64,000 nt of DNA from Rheinheimera baltica DSM 14885 (GCF_000425345.1 NZ_AUDG01000020.1:1-64000), one strand, 5' to 3'. Counted from the stretch's first letter, positions 33,419-42,878 are shown. Numbers and translations are program-made. Notes: generated from the letters alone by a model not told the origin.

Positions 33419-34009
33419 TCATTCGGTTTGAAACTTTTCCAATAAATTGTACATAAAATCGCTTATAAGCGGTTGAGCATCAATGTTGGGGTGTATTCCA
33501 TCTCGTAGCATCAGATCTTGATTTGTCGCAATGTTATCCATGAAGAAAGGCCATAACGTTATCTGATGTTTTTCTGCCAGTTGCGGATAAATATTACTGA
33601 ACTGTTGTCCATAACGTGGTCCATAGTTTGGTGGTATGCGTATTTGCATTAGTACAGGCGTAGCTTTATGCTGTTGAACTAATGTAATTATTTCACTCAA
33701 ATTTGATTTAACTGAGTTTATGGCAAAACCACGTAATCCATCGTTACCGCCAAGTTCAATCATTACTGCGTCTGGCTGGTGTTGTTCAAGCAGTGCGGGC
33801 AAACGCGCTAAGCCTCCTGCTGTTGTTTCACCACTAATGCTGGCATTGACTAACTGCCATTGTGTGCGTTGTTGAAGTAAATGAGGCCAGCCTTGCTGCT
33901 GCTTCATGCCGTAGGCGGCACTTAAGCTATCGCCGAGGATCAGCATTTTTTGTGCTGAAGCAGTCAAACTTATTAAACTGAATAATATAAAGAAGAAAAT
34001 ACGCATCAT
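33419..34009 (-). CDS. tesA: Arylesterase/lysophospholipase TesA (SGNH hydrolase)
   Basis: A 196-residue periplasmic GDSL/SGNH enzyme. A signal peptide (MMRIFFFILFSLISLTASA) is followed by LILGDSLS (catalytic Ser), LGGNDG (Gly and Asn) and DGIHPN (Asp-His). It hydrolyses acyl esters and thioesters (TesA/thioesterase I). It is divergent from ybbA, and the two start codons overlap; this tesA/ybbA arrangement is also seen in E. coli. Confidence 0.93.
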   Translation of the reverse strand: MMRIFFFILFSLISLTASAQKMLILGDSLSAAYGMKQQQGWPHLLQQRTQWQLVNASISGETTAGGLARLPALLEQHQPDAVMIELGGNDGLRGFAINSVKSNLSEIITLVQQHKATPVLMQIRIPPNYGPRYGQQFSNIYPQLAEKHQITLWPFFMDNIATNQDLMLRDGIHPNIDAQPLISDFMYNLLEKFQTE

Positions 34010-34715
34010 GAATACACCTGAAGTTCATATTAAAGCGGTTAACGTGGCTAAGAGTGTCAAAGTTACCGATGGTTCCCTAACTATCCTGCACGATATCAGC
34101 CTTACAATCAATCGTGGTGAGTCTGTTGCTATTGTTGGCGCTTCGGGCTCAGGCAAGTCAACGTTACTGAGCTTGTTGGCCGGACTTGATACGCCAACTC
34201 AAGGGGAAGTGTTTCTGGGGCAGCAGCCTTTGCATAGGTTGTCTGAGGATGAGCGTGCCGGGATCCGCGCTGCAAATGTCGGTTTTGTGTTCCAATCTTT
34301 TTTATTATTGCCCAGCTTAACTGCACTGGAAAACATTACGTTGCCGGCCGAATTAGCTGGCGTTAAAGACGCCCGCAGTCGAGGGCTCGATTTGTTGCTG
34401 CAAGTGGGACTGTCTGAGCGAGCTGATTTTTTTCCAGCACAATTATCTGGTGGCGAGCAACAACGTGTTGCTATTGCACGGGCATTTATTACCCAGCCAG
34501 CGGTCTTATTTGCTGATGAACCATCAGCAAACCTCGATGCCGCAACCGGGCAAAAAATTGAAGACTTGTTGTTTAAATTGAATGCCGAGCAAGGTACGAC
34601 TCTGGTTTTAGTTACTCACAATAATGACTTAGCAGACCGCTGCCAACGCCAGTATCAGATGCAAGCCGGACGTTTTCTAGATATCAATACTCAAGGAATA
34701 GCTGATGTGGGCTAG
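34008..34715 (+). CDS. ybbA: ABC transporter ATP-binding protein YbbA
   Basis: A 235-residue LolD/MacB-type ATPase. Walker A is GASGSGKST (about 43-51), the signature LSGGEQQRVAIARA and Walker B AVLFADEPSANLD. It works with the FtsX-like permease encoded next, whose GTG start overlaps its end by 11 bp. The adjacent esterase suggests a role in handling lipids or toxic compounds in the envelope, but the substrate is not established. Confidence 0.93.
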   Translation: MNTPEVHIKAVNVAKSVKVTDGSLTILHDISLTINRGESVAIVGASGSGKSTLLSLLAGLDTPTQGEVFLGQQPLHRLSEDERAGIRAANVGFVFQSFLLLPSLTALENITLPAELAGVKDARSRGLDLLLQVGLSERADFFPAQLSGGEQQRVAIARAFITQPAVLFADEPSANLDAATGQKIEDLLFKLNAEQGTTLVLVTHNNDLADRCQRQYQMQAGRFLDINTQGIADVG

Positions 34716-37191
34716 TATTGCATGGCGTTTATTTTGGCGTGAGCTACGCCGTGGTGAATTATGGGTCATCGCCTTTGCTTTGTTTTTGGCAGTTGGCTCG
34801 GTAGTAAGTTTAAGCGGTATTACCCAGGGAGTGCAAAGCGCATTGATGCAGCGCAGTGCACAGTTTACTGCAGCTGATAAAGTGCTGCGCTCCAGTCAGC
34901 CTTTTAATATGGAGCTTATCGCACAAGCTGAGCAGTTTAATGTGCAAAGCGCAAGACAGATGCAATTTGACTCTATGCTTTTTGCCAGCGACATGATGCA
35001 GTTGGCGACGATTAAGGCGGTTGACGATGCATACCCCTTGCGTGGCACATTAGAGTTAAAACAGTCGGATAACATTAGCGTTGGCGAACAGGCGCAACTT
35101 AGACCAGGTTATTTGTACCTGGAAGCGCGGCTATTTGATTTGCTAAAGCTAACCGTTGGTGATTCTCTGGAGCTGGGTATGTCTAACTTCATTGTTGGCG
35201 GTGTTATTGTAAATGAACCCGATGCGCCTCTTAGTGTGTTCGGTGGTGCTCCCAGAGTCCTGATGCATATAGATGATGTCGCTGCCACACAAATTGTTCA
35301 GCCGGGTAGCCGAATTGCTTATCGCTATTTATTTGCTGGAGAGAATGCTGATTTAGCCCAGTTTGAAGCGCAGGTCGAACCGCAGTTGTCAGTACATCAA
35401 CGCTGGCAAAAAATGGATCGAGAGTCGGCTATTGGCAGCGCGTTGGAACGCGCAGAGCGCTTCTTGTTGCTGGCTGGCTTACTCGGTATTGTTCTGGCTG
35501 CATGCGCTGCCGCCGTAGCAGCAAGTCGTTACGCGCAACGTCATACTAAAGCAGTTGCCGTCATTAAGGCATTGGGGGCGACAACAGCACAAATCCGTCT
35601 GATTTATGGTAGTCACTTATTGTTGGTAGTGCTGTTCAGCTTGCTATGCGGGGTTATTGCAGGCCAATTGGCTGTTAGCGGGGCACAGTTAGGTATTCAG
35701 CAGTATTTAACTGATTATAGAGCTGAATTTAGTTGGCGACCGTTGTGGCTAGGCTGTTTAACCGGTCTGGTTTGTGCAACGTTATTCGCCGCCAGACCAA
35801 TGTGGCGGTTGGCAAATACTGCTGCAATTGAAGTGCTTAAACAACCCGAAACGCAATTCGTGCTGGATAAGTTACAATTAATCACCGGCGCTCTGGCGAT
35901 ATGGGGGTTGATGTGGTTGTTTAGTGGTGAGCTGGTATTAAGTATTGGGCTGTTTTTATTGTGTGCTGTTTTTGCGGCGTTACTAATGGTTACTGCGGCA
36001 ACGTTGGTAAAGCTGACTAAGCCTGCATCTGCCGGACAAAGCAGTGCTGGTAAACTGGCGTTGGCAAATTTGCGCCGAAGGCTGTGGGCCAATAGTTTCC
36101 AACTTATTACCTTTAGCCTAGCGATATTTTTAGCTTTGTTGTTATATTTTCTTCGTGCAGAGCTCATTGGCCAGTGGCAGAGACAGATCCCGCAAGGCGC
36201 ACCCAATCATTTCCTTGTTAACATTACTGAGCAGCAACGTAGCATCCTAAATGATTTTGCTCAAACCCATCAGATAACATTGGATAAGTATTATCCTGTG
36301 GTGCGTGGTCGTCTGTTGTCGATTAATGATGAAAAGTTACAGCAGGAAAGTTCAAAAGAAGACCGAAGTGAACAACGCGTTGGTATTGGCCGGGAATTAA
36401 ACTTAACGTGGTTGGCGGCACTCCCTGAAAATAATCAAGTAACGTCAGGTAGTTGGTTTAGTGCCGATGCGCAAGCACAGGTATCAATTGAGTCTGAGTT
36501 AGCACAGCGACTAGATATATCGCTTGGTGATAACCTGGCTTTTTCTATTGGCGGTCAGCAACTGAGCGCGTCAGTAAGTAGCATACGTAAAGTAGATTGG
36601 AATAGCCTGCAGCCTAACTTCTATATGATATTAAGCCCTGATTTACTTGCAGAGTTTCCTGCAACCTATATTACGGCTTTTTACCTTGAAGCGGGTAGAG
36701 AGCAATTGCTGAATCAATTAGCAAGGTTAATGCCTACCGTTACCGTTATCAGTGTGGACAACATTATTAAGCAGGTAAATGGCATTATCGATCAGGTTAC
36801 TATCGCGTTAAGTTTTATCTTGGTGATTATTTGCTTCGCAGCGGGTCTGGTGTTGGTCGCGCAGGTACAGGCAACCTTAGAGCAACGTGAACAAGAGCTG
36901 GCTATTCTGCGAACATTAGGTGCACGCTACGCATTTTTACGAAATGCGCTTGTATTAGAGTTTGCTATGTTAGGCGCAATGGCGGGTGTTTTTGCTACGG
37001 TGTTAGCAGAAGCTATGCTACTTATTGTACAACAGCGTGTGTTTAACTTGCCCTTTACATTGCATTACACCTTGTGGTGGCTCGGGCCTTTGCTAGGTGT
37101 CATTTTGGTAACAACATTGGGGTGGTGGCAACTAAAACGCTTACTGCGCATCCCCGGAGCTCAGTTAATGCGTCGCGTGCTGCAAGGTTAA
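34705..37191 (+). CDS. ybbP: ABC transporter permease YbbP (FtsX-like)
   Basis: An 828-residue permease with ten or so membrane segments in two FtsX-type blocks (about 255-375 and 690-820), each with the AVIKALGATTAQIR or ELAILRTLGARYAFLR cytoplasmic motif, plus large periplasmic parts. It pairs with YbbA. The start is GTG. Confidence 0.9.
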   Translation: MWASIAWRLFWRELRRGELWVIAFALFLAVGSVVSLSGITQGVQSALMQRSAQFTAADKVLRSSQPFNMELIAQAEQFNVQSARQMQFDSMLFASDMMQLATIKAVDDAYPLRGTLELKQSDNISVGEQAQLRPGYLYLEARLFDLLKLTVGDSLELGMSNFIVGGVIVNEPDAPLSVFGGAPRVLMHIDDVAATQIVQPGSRIAYRYLFAGENADLAQFEAQVEPQLSVHQRWQKMDRESAIGSALERAERFLLLAGLLGIVLAACAAAVAASRYAQRHTKAVAVIKALGATTAQIRLIYGSHLLLVVLFSLLCGVIAGQLAVSGAQLGIQQYLTDYRAEFSWRPLWLGCLTGLVCATLFAARPMWRLANTAAIEVLKQPETQFVLDKLQLITGALAIWGLMWLFSGELVLSIGLFLLCAVFAALLMVTAATLVKLTKPASAGQSSAGKLALANLRRRLWANSFQLITFSLAIFLALLLYFLRAELIGQWQRQIPQGAPNHFLVNITEQQRSILNDFAQTHQITLDKYYPVVRGRLLSINDEKLQQESSKEDRSEQRVGIGRELNLTWLAALPENNQVTSGSWFSADAQAQVSIESELAQRLDISLGDNLAFSIGGQQLSASVSSIRKVDWNSLQPNFYMILSPDLLAEFPATYITAFYLEAGREQLLNQLARLMPTVTVISVDNIIKQVNGIIDQVTIALSFILVIICFAAGLVLVAQVQATLEQREQELAILRTLGARYAFLRNALVLEFAMLGAMAGVFATVLAEAMLLIVQQRVFNLPFTLHYTLWWLGPLLGVILVTTLGWWQLKRLLRIPGAQLMRRVLQG

Positions 37192-37199
37192 TTTACTGC

Positions 37200-37229
37200 G
37201 CAAGAGCTGCTTATTTAAGCAGCTCTTGC
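37200..37229. repeat. Perfect inverted repeat between ybbP and yfcH
   Basis: GCAAGAGCTGCTTA and TAAGCAGCTCTTGC form a 14-bp perfect stem around TT, between converging genes. There is no T-tract, so it may act as an RNA-end hairpin rather than an efficient intrinsic terminator. The yfcH stop codon lies in the left arm. Confidence 0.7.
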
Positions 37230-38104
37230 AGTGCCGGTGTTAAGGTTGGGAATGTAAACTCAAAACCAGCTTTGCTCAGGTTTGCTGGTATTACCCGTTG
37301 GCCCGTTAACAATAAATCGGCCATTTCTCCCATGGCGAATTTTAATATAATAGCTGGCATGGGTAACAATGTTGGGCGGTGTAATACCTCTGCTAGCGAC
37401 TGACTAAATGCGCTGTTAGTTACCGGAGTAGGGGCGGTGGCATTAAATGTGCCTTGTAAAGTTGGATGGAGTAATAAAAAATCGATTAATCGCAACATAT
37501 CCCGCATATGGATCCACGACATATATTGCTCACCACTACCGATACGACCGCCTAAACCCAATTTAAATGCCGGTAACATTTTGCTCAGTGCACCTCCTGC
37601 TTTAGCCAGCACTATACCTGTACGAAGAATACATACACGAGTTGATGGGCTTTCGGCTTCCAAAGCAAGCGTTTCCCAACGCTGGCAGAGTTGATGCGCA
37701 AAATCATTATGATAGTGGCTGTAGTCTTCGGAAATACATTGGGACTGTTGTGCACCATATACCCCAATGGCTGAGCCGCTGATAAGCAGTTTGGGAGGCT
37801 TGGAGGCAGCTTTAATTGCTAACACAATTTGTTCAGTACAATGCCAGCGACTATTGCATAACACCAATTTTTGCGCAGCAGTCCAACGTTTACCCACGAT
37901 AGGTTCGCCCGCTAGATTTACCACCACATCAACAGTGTTGAAATCGACATCAGTCAGCGTCGAAATAACTTTAACATTAGTCCCCAAACGGCGTTGAGCC
38001 TTTTCAGCTGATCGGGATAACACCGTAAGTTTGTGCTGCTGTTGCCATTGCGCTACCAGAGCGCTGCCAATAAGGCCTGTACCACCGGTAAGTAATATGT
38101 GCAT
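37211..38104 (-). CDS. yfcH: TIGR01777 family NAD(P)-dependent epimerase-like protein YfcH
   Basis: A 297-residue extended-SDR protein. The nucleotide-binding MHILLTGGTGLIGSALV starts the chain, followed by LAGEPI and the family-specific SGSAIGVYG and YMSWIHMRDM; the C-terminal GQRVIPANLSKAGF is typical of TIGR01777. Function unsettled, with a sugar-nucleotide-like substrate possible. It lies next to folX, as in E. coli. Confidence 0.9.
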   Translation of the reverse strand: MHILLTGGTGLIGSALVAQWQQQHKLTVLSRSAEKAQRRLGTNVKVISTLTDVDFNTVDVVVNLAGEPIVGKRWTAAQKLVLCNSRWHCTEQIVLAIKAASKPPKLLISGSAIGVYGAQQSQCISEDYSHYHNDFAHQLCQRWETLALEAESPSTRVCILRTGIVLAKAGGALSKMLPAFKLGLGGRIGSGEQYMSWIHMRDMLRLIDFLLLHPTLQGTFNATAPTPVTNSAFSQSLAEVLHRPTLLPMPAIILKFAMGEMADLLLTGQRVIPANLSKAGFEFTFPTLTPALQELLK

Positions 38105-38148
38105 AGTGCTCAGTGCGGTTTACCACTAACGTGGGTTAAGTATAGAAG

Positions 38149-38514
38149 TTATTTATTAACTGACAGTGTTAACGATACGGAATCAGCAAATCGTAAGGCA
38201 TGGGGTTTATCAATTTCTACTTCAGCATAGCGTACCGATGCATGTTCAGAGGCAATAGCGAGTACATCAGCGGTTAACTTTTCTAATAAAGAAAAACGTT
38301 GCTGTTCTACTAAAGCGATGATTTTTTTTGTGATAGTGCGGTAGTTCAATGCGTTTTCCATGTTGTCACTATTAGCAGCGTCTGCAGCGCTGTAATGTAT
38401 TTTGGCGTTAATAACAACATCCTGTTTATTGTTAATTTCGTCGTCTTTAATACCAATAAAAGTACGTAAACGCAGGTTTTTAATTTGTATAATTGCTGGG
38501 TTATTCAGTTCCAT
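38149..38514 (-). CDS. folX: Dihydroneopterin triphosphate 2'-epimerase FolX
   Basis: A 121-residue T-fold enzyme very like E. coli Fol[29 protein letters not shown] and [15 protein letters not shown] are nearly identical. It epimerises dihydroneopterin triphosphate to the monapterin form. The ATG at 38514 is preferred to 38523 because AAGTGGA lies 9 bp upstream and the length then matches E. coli. Confidence 0.95.
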   Translation of the reverse strand: MELNNPAIIQIKNLRLRTFIGIKDDEINNKQDVVINAKIHYSAADAANSDNMENALNYRTITKKIIALVEQQRFSLLEKLTADVLAIASEHASVRYAEVEIDKPHALRFADSVSLTLSVNK

Positions 38515-38607
38515 GTATCTCATTCCACTTAGGTTTACTGCTAGGGGTTAATGCTACGTAGACTTTACGCTGGGTTCCGATGTTTCGATCAGCGTACTTT
38601 ATTGGAT

Positions 38608-39918
38608 TTAGCTAAAGCGGAGACTAAATCGTGCCCCGCCTAATTCACTGTCATCAAGTGCAATATTGCCCGAATAAGACGATACCAGTTCAGCCACTAT
38701 TGCTAAACCTACGCCATGGCCCTCGTGATAAGTATCTAGCCGGGTACCCCGAACAAAGAGTTGTTGTCGCTTATCTACAGGTACACCAGGTCCATCATCT
38801 TCAATACACAATACTAACTCTGGCAGCTGGTTAATAGTAACAGAGACTTGATGACGACAGGCTTTACAGGCGTTATCCAATAAATTGCCCAGTATTTCCA
38901 TTAAGTCTGTCTCATCACCGCGAAATACACTGTTCTCGGGGCAGTTAAGCTCAATCTGAATATTCTTATCACGATAAATTTTTGTTAAAGCTGAAACCAG
39001 TTTGTCGAGCAATGGCTTAATCGCAATCTGTTTTTTCCAAACGTCTTGCCCTGAACTGGCCGCTCGCTTTAATTGATGTTCTATCATTGAGGTTATACGG
39101 TCGAGTTGTTCTTTTAACTCAGGTTGCTGACTCAGCACTGAGGTTTGCAATACCGCTACCGGCGTTTTTAACGCGTGAGCAAGATCACTTAAATGATGTC
39201 TATATCGTTGTTTTTGCCTATTTTGGTTCGCAAGAAGTAAATTAAGATCTTCTTTAATCATGGACAATTCAGCCGGATATTTGCCAATAAGTTTTTCCTG
39301 CCCCCCGGTTTCCACCTTGCGGATCTCATGGTCAAGCTGAGATAGGGGTTTTGTTGTCCAATAGTAAGCCAATACCATCAACAGCAGTAACACAAACCCA
39401 ATACCGAAAAACCACTGAATTAATGTTGTTCTGAACGTCAATTGAGGGGCGATAAGGCGTTTATTGGTTTGTACAACATGCACTGTCAGCGGTCTGGTGT
39501 AGTCTTCTGCATCAAACAGCAGTGAGATGGATAGCACCCAGAATGTATCGCCGTGTTGCTGTACTGATTGAAATAAATGCTCTCCCGGCGGCAGCGCTTC
39601 AATAGGAGGGGAAAACTCTTGATTGAGCGAAGAGTCCGATTGCCACACAGTGCTTTGCTCATGAGTAATGTAGGCACTTAGTCCTGAGTCTGGTCGATAA
39701 AAGTCTGGTGCTAATGCGTTGTTTTGCAGTTCAACTTTGTCCTCTGATACGCCAAGCTCAGATAATATTGCGTATAAGTGTACTTCAAGTTTCTGCTCAG
39801 TACTGGTCAGTAGTTGTGTGTAAAATGCTCGGTCTATGGCAATAAAAGAACTAGGCAGCAAGAAAAGTAGCAAAAATACACTTACCAGAAGCTGCCGAAG
39901 TTTTAGCGAAAGTGACAT
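38608..39918 (-). CDS. PhoQ-like sensor histidine kinase
   Basis: A 436-residue sensor kinase. Membrane segments lie near 10-28 and 166-187 and flank a periplasmic sensor domain. Then come HAMP, the H-box HLSDLAHALKTPVAVLQTS (phospho-acceptor His near 245), LLDNACKAC (N box), EDDGPGVP and GHGVGLAIV (G boxes). The DLAHALKTP H-box is the PhoQ-type. It lies 1 bp downstream of the response regulator gene, third in the PepSY-regulator-kinase operon. Confidence 0.88.
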   Translation of the reverse strand: MSLSLKLRQLLVSVFLLLFLLPSSFIAIDRAFYTQLLTSTEQKLEVHLYAILSELGVSEDKVELQNNALAPDFYRPDSGLSAYITHEQSTVWQSDSSLNQEFSPPIEALPPGEHLFQSVQQHGDTFWVLSISLLFDAEDYTRPLTVHVVQTNKRLIAPQLTFRTTLIQWFFGIGFVLLLLMVLAYYWTTKPLSQLDHEIRKVETGGQEKLIGKYPAELSMIKEDLNLLLANQNRQKQRYRHHLSDLAHALKTPVAVLQTSVLSQQPELKEQLDRITSMIEHQLKRAASSGQDVWKKQIAIKPLLDKLVSALTKIYRDKNIQIELNCPENSVFRGDETDLMEILGNLLDNACKACRHQVSVTINQLPELVLCIEDDGPGVPVDKRQQLFVRGTRLDTYHEGHGVGLAIVAELVSSYSGNIALDDSELGGARFSLRFS

Positions 39919-39919
39919 A

Positions 39920-40597
39920 TCAAGCTACGTTCATGGTAAAGCGGTAGCCTCTTCCGCGAAGTGTCTCAATAGGCTTATGTTCACCCTCAGGATCTAACTT
40001 TTTACGTAAGCGTAATACAAACACTTCGATCACATTACTGTCTAAATCAAAATCTTGATCATAGATATGCTCTGTTAACTCTGTTTTAGAGATCACTTTG
40101 TTTGGATTAAGCATAAAGTACTCCAGTACTTTATACTCGTATGCCGTAAGGCTGACCTCATTTTCAGCTAGCCAAACTTGTTGCGTACGGCTATTTAACG
40201 CTATCGGACCTGCCGATAATGTCGGTTCCGGCTGTCCGGCAGCCCTTCTGATCAGAGCGTTGCAACGAGCCAATAACTCTTCAGTATGGAATGGCTTGGT
40301 AAGATAATCATCTGCTCCAGCATCAAGCCCTTCAACTTTTTCTTGCCAGCTACCGCGTGCTGTTAACACGATAATAGGCGTTTTTAACGATTTTTGTCGG
40401 GCTTTACGAATGAGTTCCAAACCATCCATCTTAGGCAAACCAATATCAATAATGGCTAAATCATAAGGATACTCGGATAATTTAAACCAACCTTCTTCAC
40501 CGTCTGCGGCCACGTCAACACTAAATTGTTGCTGCTGTAACTGTTCTTTAATCTGCTGCGCTAGCAGGCTTTCATCTTCCACTACAAGTAGACGCAT
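39920..40597 (-). CDS. PhoP-like OmpR-family response regulator
   Basis: A 225-residue regulator. The receiver domain (1-120) has the phospho-Asp at about 51 in AIIDIGLPKMDG and the switch residues TARG and Lys in LTKPF. The C-terminal winged helix (130-223) has LTAYEYKVLEYF and VEVFVLRLRKKLD-type motifs with RGRGYRF. It likely responds to the adjacent kinase. Its ATG overlaps the stop of the PepSY gene by one base. Confidence 0.92.
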   Translation of the reverse strand: MRLLVVEDESLLAQQIKEQLQQQQFSVDVAADGEEGWFKLSEYPYDLAIIDIGLPKMDGLELIRKARQKSLKTPIIVLTARGSWQEKVEGLDAGADDYLTKPFHTEELLARCNALIRRAAGQPEPTLSAGPIALNSRTQQVWLAENEVSLTAYEYKVLEYFMLNPNKVISKTELTEHIYDQDFDLDSNVIEVFVLRLRKKLDPEGEHKPIETLRGRGYRFTMNVA

Positions 40598-40854
40598 TAA
40601 TTCCCATCCTTTTTAACCCGGCCTGATTGACCGTCCACCAATACGGTAACTACGCGACCATCGGCCTGTAACACTCTAATTCTGTAACTTTTCTGCTCTG
40701 CCCGCACCTTAACAACTTTACCCGGAAAGTACTGTTGAGCTAGCGCAACCGCTTGCTCTCGGTTCACCTGGGCCTTCTCGGCTGCTACAGATATTTGAGG
40801 TACTGTAGTCAGTATTAATGTCAGTGTGAGCAGAATAAATAGGGTTCGAAACAT
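40597..40854 (-). CDS. PepSY domain periplasmic protein
   Basis: An 85-residue protein with a signal peptide (MFRTLFILLTLTLILTTVPQ) and one PepSY domain: AVALAQQYFPGKVVKVR and YRIRVLQADGRVVTVLVD. PepSY proteins commonly modulate the adjacent PhoPQ-like system. The ATG at 40854 is chosen because GGAGAG lies 4 bp upstream. First gene of the three-gene operon. Confidence 0.88.
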   Translation of the reverse strand: MFRTLFILLTLTLILTTVPQISVAAEKAQVNREQAVALAQQYFPGKVVKVRAEQKSYRIRVLQADGRVVTVLVDGQSGRVKKDGN

Positions 40855-41038
40855 TGTTCTCTCCATCTGAAGTAGTGTTACTTTACCGAACTATTCAATC
40901 AGCAGCAATTATCTTAGCTGTTGTATATCAGCACCTTGTAGCGACCTTCTCATTGTCTGCATGTTCTTTATATTGGAGAAGAATAGGCGGCTTTTACTTA
41001 ATTAGCGCTGAACACAAAAATAAAGGCAATAAATAAAG

Positions 41039-41060
41039 TTGCAAATATATTGCAAATGTA
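41039..41060 (-). promoter_or_regulatory. 11-bp direct repeat, possible PhoP-like regulator site
   Basis: Read on the minus strand, ATTTGC is repeated with a 5-bp gap (ATTTGC-AATAT-ATTTGC), an 11-bp period as in operators of PhoP-type OmpR regulators. It is about 190 bp upstream of the PepSY start. The hexamer differs from the enteric PhoP box, so this is inference. Confidence 0.35.
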
Positions 41061-41069
41061 AAAATATTG

Positions 41070-41085
41070 ACTAATTTAAATTAGT
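41070..41085. repeat. 16-bp perfect palindrome upstream of comEA
   Basis: ACTAATTTAAATTAGT reads the same on both strands. It could be a dimer-binding site, but AT-rich palindromes arise by chance and no regulator is known for it. Confidence 0.3.
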
Positions 41086-41208
41086 TGGCAGTGAATTCTC
41101 TCCAATACTTGTTGTTTAGTTTGCCTGTGTGGTAACAAGCCAACCCGCAAAAGGCAAGTGTGGTTTTAGTGGTCATCAGGGAAAGAGAGCAATAAAAAGG
41201 AAAATATC

Positions 41209-41523
41209 ATGAAGAGATTACAGTTCGCATTAGTGATGACGGCGTTAGTTTTCACTGTGAATGTATGCGCAGCACAAACAGAAGCCCCGGCGCAAATAAC
41301 CAAATCAAGCGCTTCGTCTCATAATGTACAGAAAGTTCAGGTCAATAAAGCGACGCTAGAACAACTGGAAGCTATTCCTGGTCTTGGAAAAAAGAAAGCG
41401 CAAGCCGTTATCGATTACATTGCCAGTAATGGCAGTATAAAGAATCAGGCGCAACTTACTGAAGTAAAAGGCATTGGTGACAAGCTCGCCGCAAAAATAA
41501 GTCCGTATTTAAGCTTTAATTAG
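41209..41523 (+). CDS. comEA: ComEA-family helix-hairpin-helix DNA-binding protein
   Basis: A 104-residue periplasmic protein. A signal peptide ends near VCA-A, and a C-terminal tandem helix-hairpin-helix domain (residues 43-104) has VNKATLEQLEAIPGLGKKKAQ and LTEVKGIGDKLAAKI. It binds incoming DNA in the periplasm during natural transformation. AAAAGGAAA lies 7 bp upstream of the ATG. A shared terminator follows. Confidence 0.92.
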   Translation: MKRLQFALVMTALVFTVNVCAAQTEAPAQITKSSASSHNVQKVQVNKATLEQLEAIPGLGKKKAQAVIDYIASNGSIKNQAQLTEVKGIGDKLAAKISPYLSFN

Positions 41524-41537
41524 GCTAATTTTTGTAT

Positions 41538-41568
41538 AAAGCCCTGGCAATTAATCGCCGAGGGCTTT
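41538..41568. terminator. Bidirectional terminator between comEA and the HDOD gene
   Basis: AAAGCCCT-GGC and GCC-G-AGGGCTTT form a stem around AATTAATC. It lies after comEA and includes the end of the convergent gene. Confidence 0.75.
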
Positions 41569-42771
41569 CATTTGCTCATTGGCCCATTGTACCGCTGTAT
41601 GGTATGCGTCTGGTACTTTTTCGTTGGGTAATTGCAAGGCAACAATAGCCTGATTGGCTTCTTTCCAATGTGCCGATTCATAATGTTTAATCAGCGAAAT
41701 ATAGTCAGCTAATAAACCTTGGTTCTCTACCAGCGCGTCTTTAATCTCTTTGGCTAACGGCAATTTACTCATTACACTTTCAATGGGTTCATCCAAAATA
41801 GCATCCATTAAAGACATTAGTCCGGTAAGAAATGCCTTGGCAGTGTCAACTTTTCCGTGGAGTTGGGCCAGACCTTCGGCAAACCGTGCCCGTGTCATTG
41901 AAAGCCGCATAAGTTCTGCAGGTTTATCGCTACTGATTTGCGCCGTAAACAGTAATGACAAAAACTTTTTCAGTTCAGCTTGCCCCAAAACCACCAAGGC
42001 TTGTTTAATGGTTTCGATTTCTGCGCGGCGCTTAAATATTGCTGAGTTGCTGTAGCGAAGCAGTTTGTAAGATAAATGCACATCACGCTGAAATACGTCT
42101 GTGATTTTGTTAAGATCCATTTCTGCTTTAGAGGTTTCGTAAAGTAATTCTGCTAATGTCATTTGAGCCGGGGATAAGGCTTTACTTTGCATCATCTCTG
42201 GCTTGGAAAAGAAATAGCCTTGAAAGTAGCTAAACCCCATATCCATTGCCAACTGGAATTCTTCGTTTGTTTCTACTTTTTCTGCTAGTAACTTTATATG
42301 AGGAAAGTTTTCGATTGCTTGTTTAATTTCACTGATGGTGTCTGTTGACGTAGAGCGAAAGTCGATTTTTATGATATCAATGTGCGGGTAAAAATGACGC
42401 CAAACGGGCTGATGAATATAATCATCCAGAGCTATTACGTAACCTTGTTCCTTCAGATCCTGACATTCAGCTAATAGCCTTTTTCCTGGCTGCACTGTTT
42501 CCAGTATTTCCACAACTATCTGCTCTTTAGGTAACATGCTCGGGTATTTTTTAATTAATGTATCTAAAGTGAAATTAATAAAACCAGGTTTATCACCAAG
42601 AAAATCGTCCAGGCCGTAACTTAATTGGCTACCTTCAACAATACGTGATGTTGCTTCATCACCATCAATGTCTGGAAAAGCATTTTCCAGCCCATCACGA
42701 AACAGCAGCTCATAGGCATACAGTTCTTTGTTGCGGTCAAGTATTGGTTGTCGTGCGGCATAAAAATACAT
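41551..42771 (-). CDS. HDOD domain protein with degenerate EAL domain
   Basis: A 406-residue YuxH-type signalling protein. The N-terminal EAL-like domain (1-200) reads YELLFR in place of the EAL motif and ALDDYIH in place of DDFGTG, so cyclic di-GMP hydrolysis is unlikely. The C-terminal HDOD domain (200-390) has LSYKLLRYSNSA and IKQALVVLGQAEL. It probably relays a signal by protein contacts. No close neighbour in an operon; putP lies 107 bp upstream on the same strand with a terminator between. Confidence 0.88.
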   Translation of the reverse strand: MYFYAARQPILDRNKELYAYELLFRDGLENAFPDIDGDEATSRIVEGSQLSYGLDDFLGDKPGFINFTLDTLIKKYPSMLPKEQIVVEILETVQPGKRLLAECQDLKEQGYVIALDDYIHQPVWRHFYPHIDIIKIDFRSTSTDTISEIKQAIENFPHIKLLAEKVETNEEFQLAMDMGFSYFQGYFFSKPEMMQSKALSPAQMTLAELLYETSKAEMDLNKITDVFQRDVHLSYKLLRYSNSAIFKRRAEIETIKQALVVLGQAELKKFLSLLFTAQISSDKPAELMRLSMTRARFAEGLAQLHGKVDTAKAFLTGLMSLMDAILDEPIESVMSKLPLAKEIKDALVENQGLLADYISLIKHYESAHWKEANQAIVALQLPNEKVPDAYHTAVQWANEQMKALGD

Positions 42772-42812
42772 AGATGTTCTATCTCGACATGAACACTAAA
42801 GTGATAATTTAG

Positions 42813-42855
42813 CAAAAAAATGAAAGCGGGGCATATAATTTTTGTCAGCCCCGCT
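42813..42855 (-). terminator. Rho-independent terminator of putP
   Basis: On the minus strand AGCGGGGC and GCCCCGCT pair in a GC-rich stem, followed by TTTCATTTTTTT. It begins 24 bp past the putP stop codon. Confidence 0.85.
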
Positions 42856-42878
42856 AAATCTTTGCTGATATGGTTAAA

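Larger units (their letters stand above)
40867..41208. other. Intergenic region with promoters of the PepSY operon and comEA
   Basis: A 342 bp gap between divergent genes. It holds an 11-bp direct repeat (41039-41060) and a 16-bp palindrome (41070-41085). No gene is supported; an open frame from 40854 to 41036 starts on the opposite strand of PepSY and lacks family support. Confidence 0.5.
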
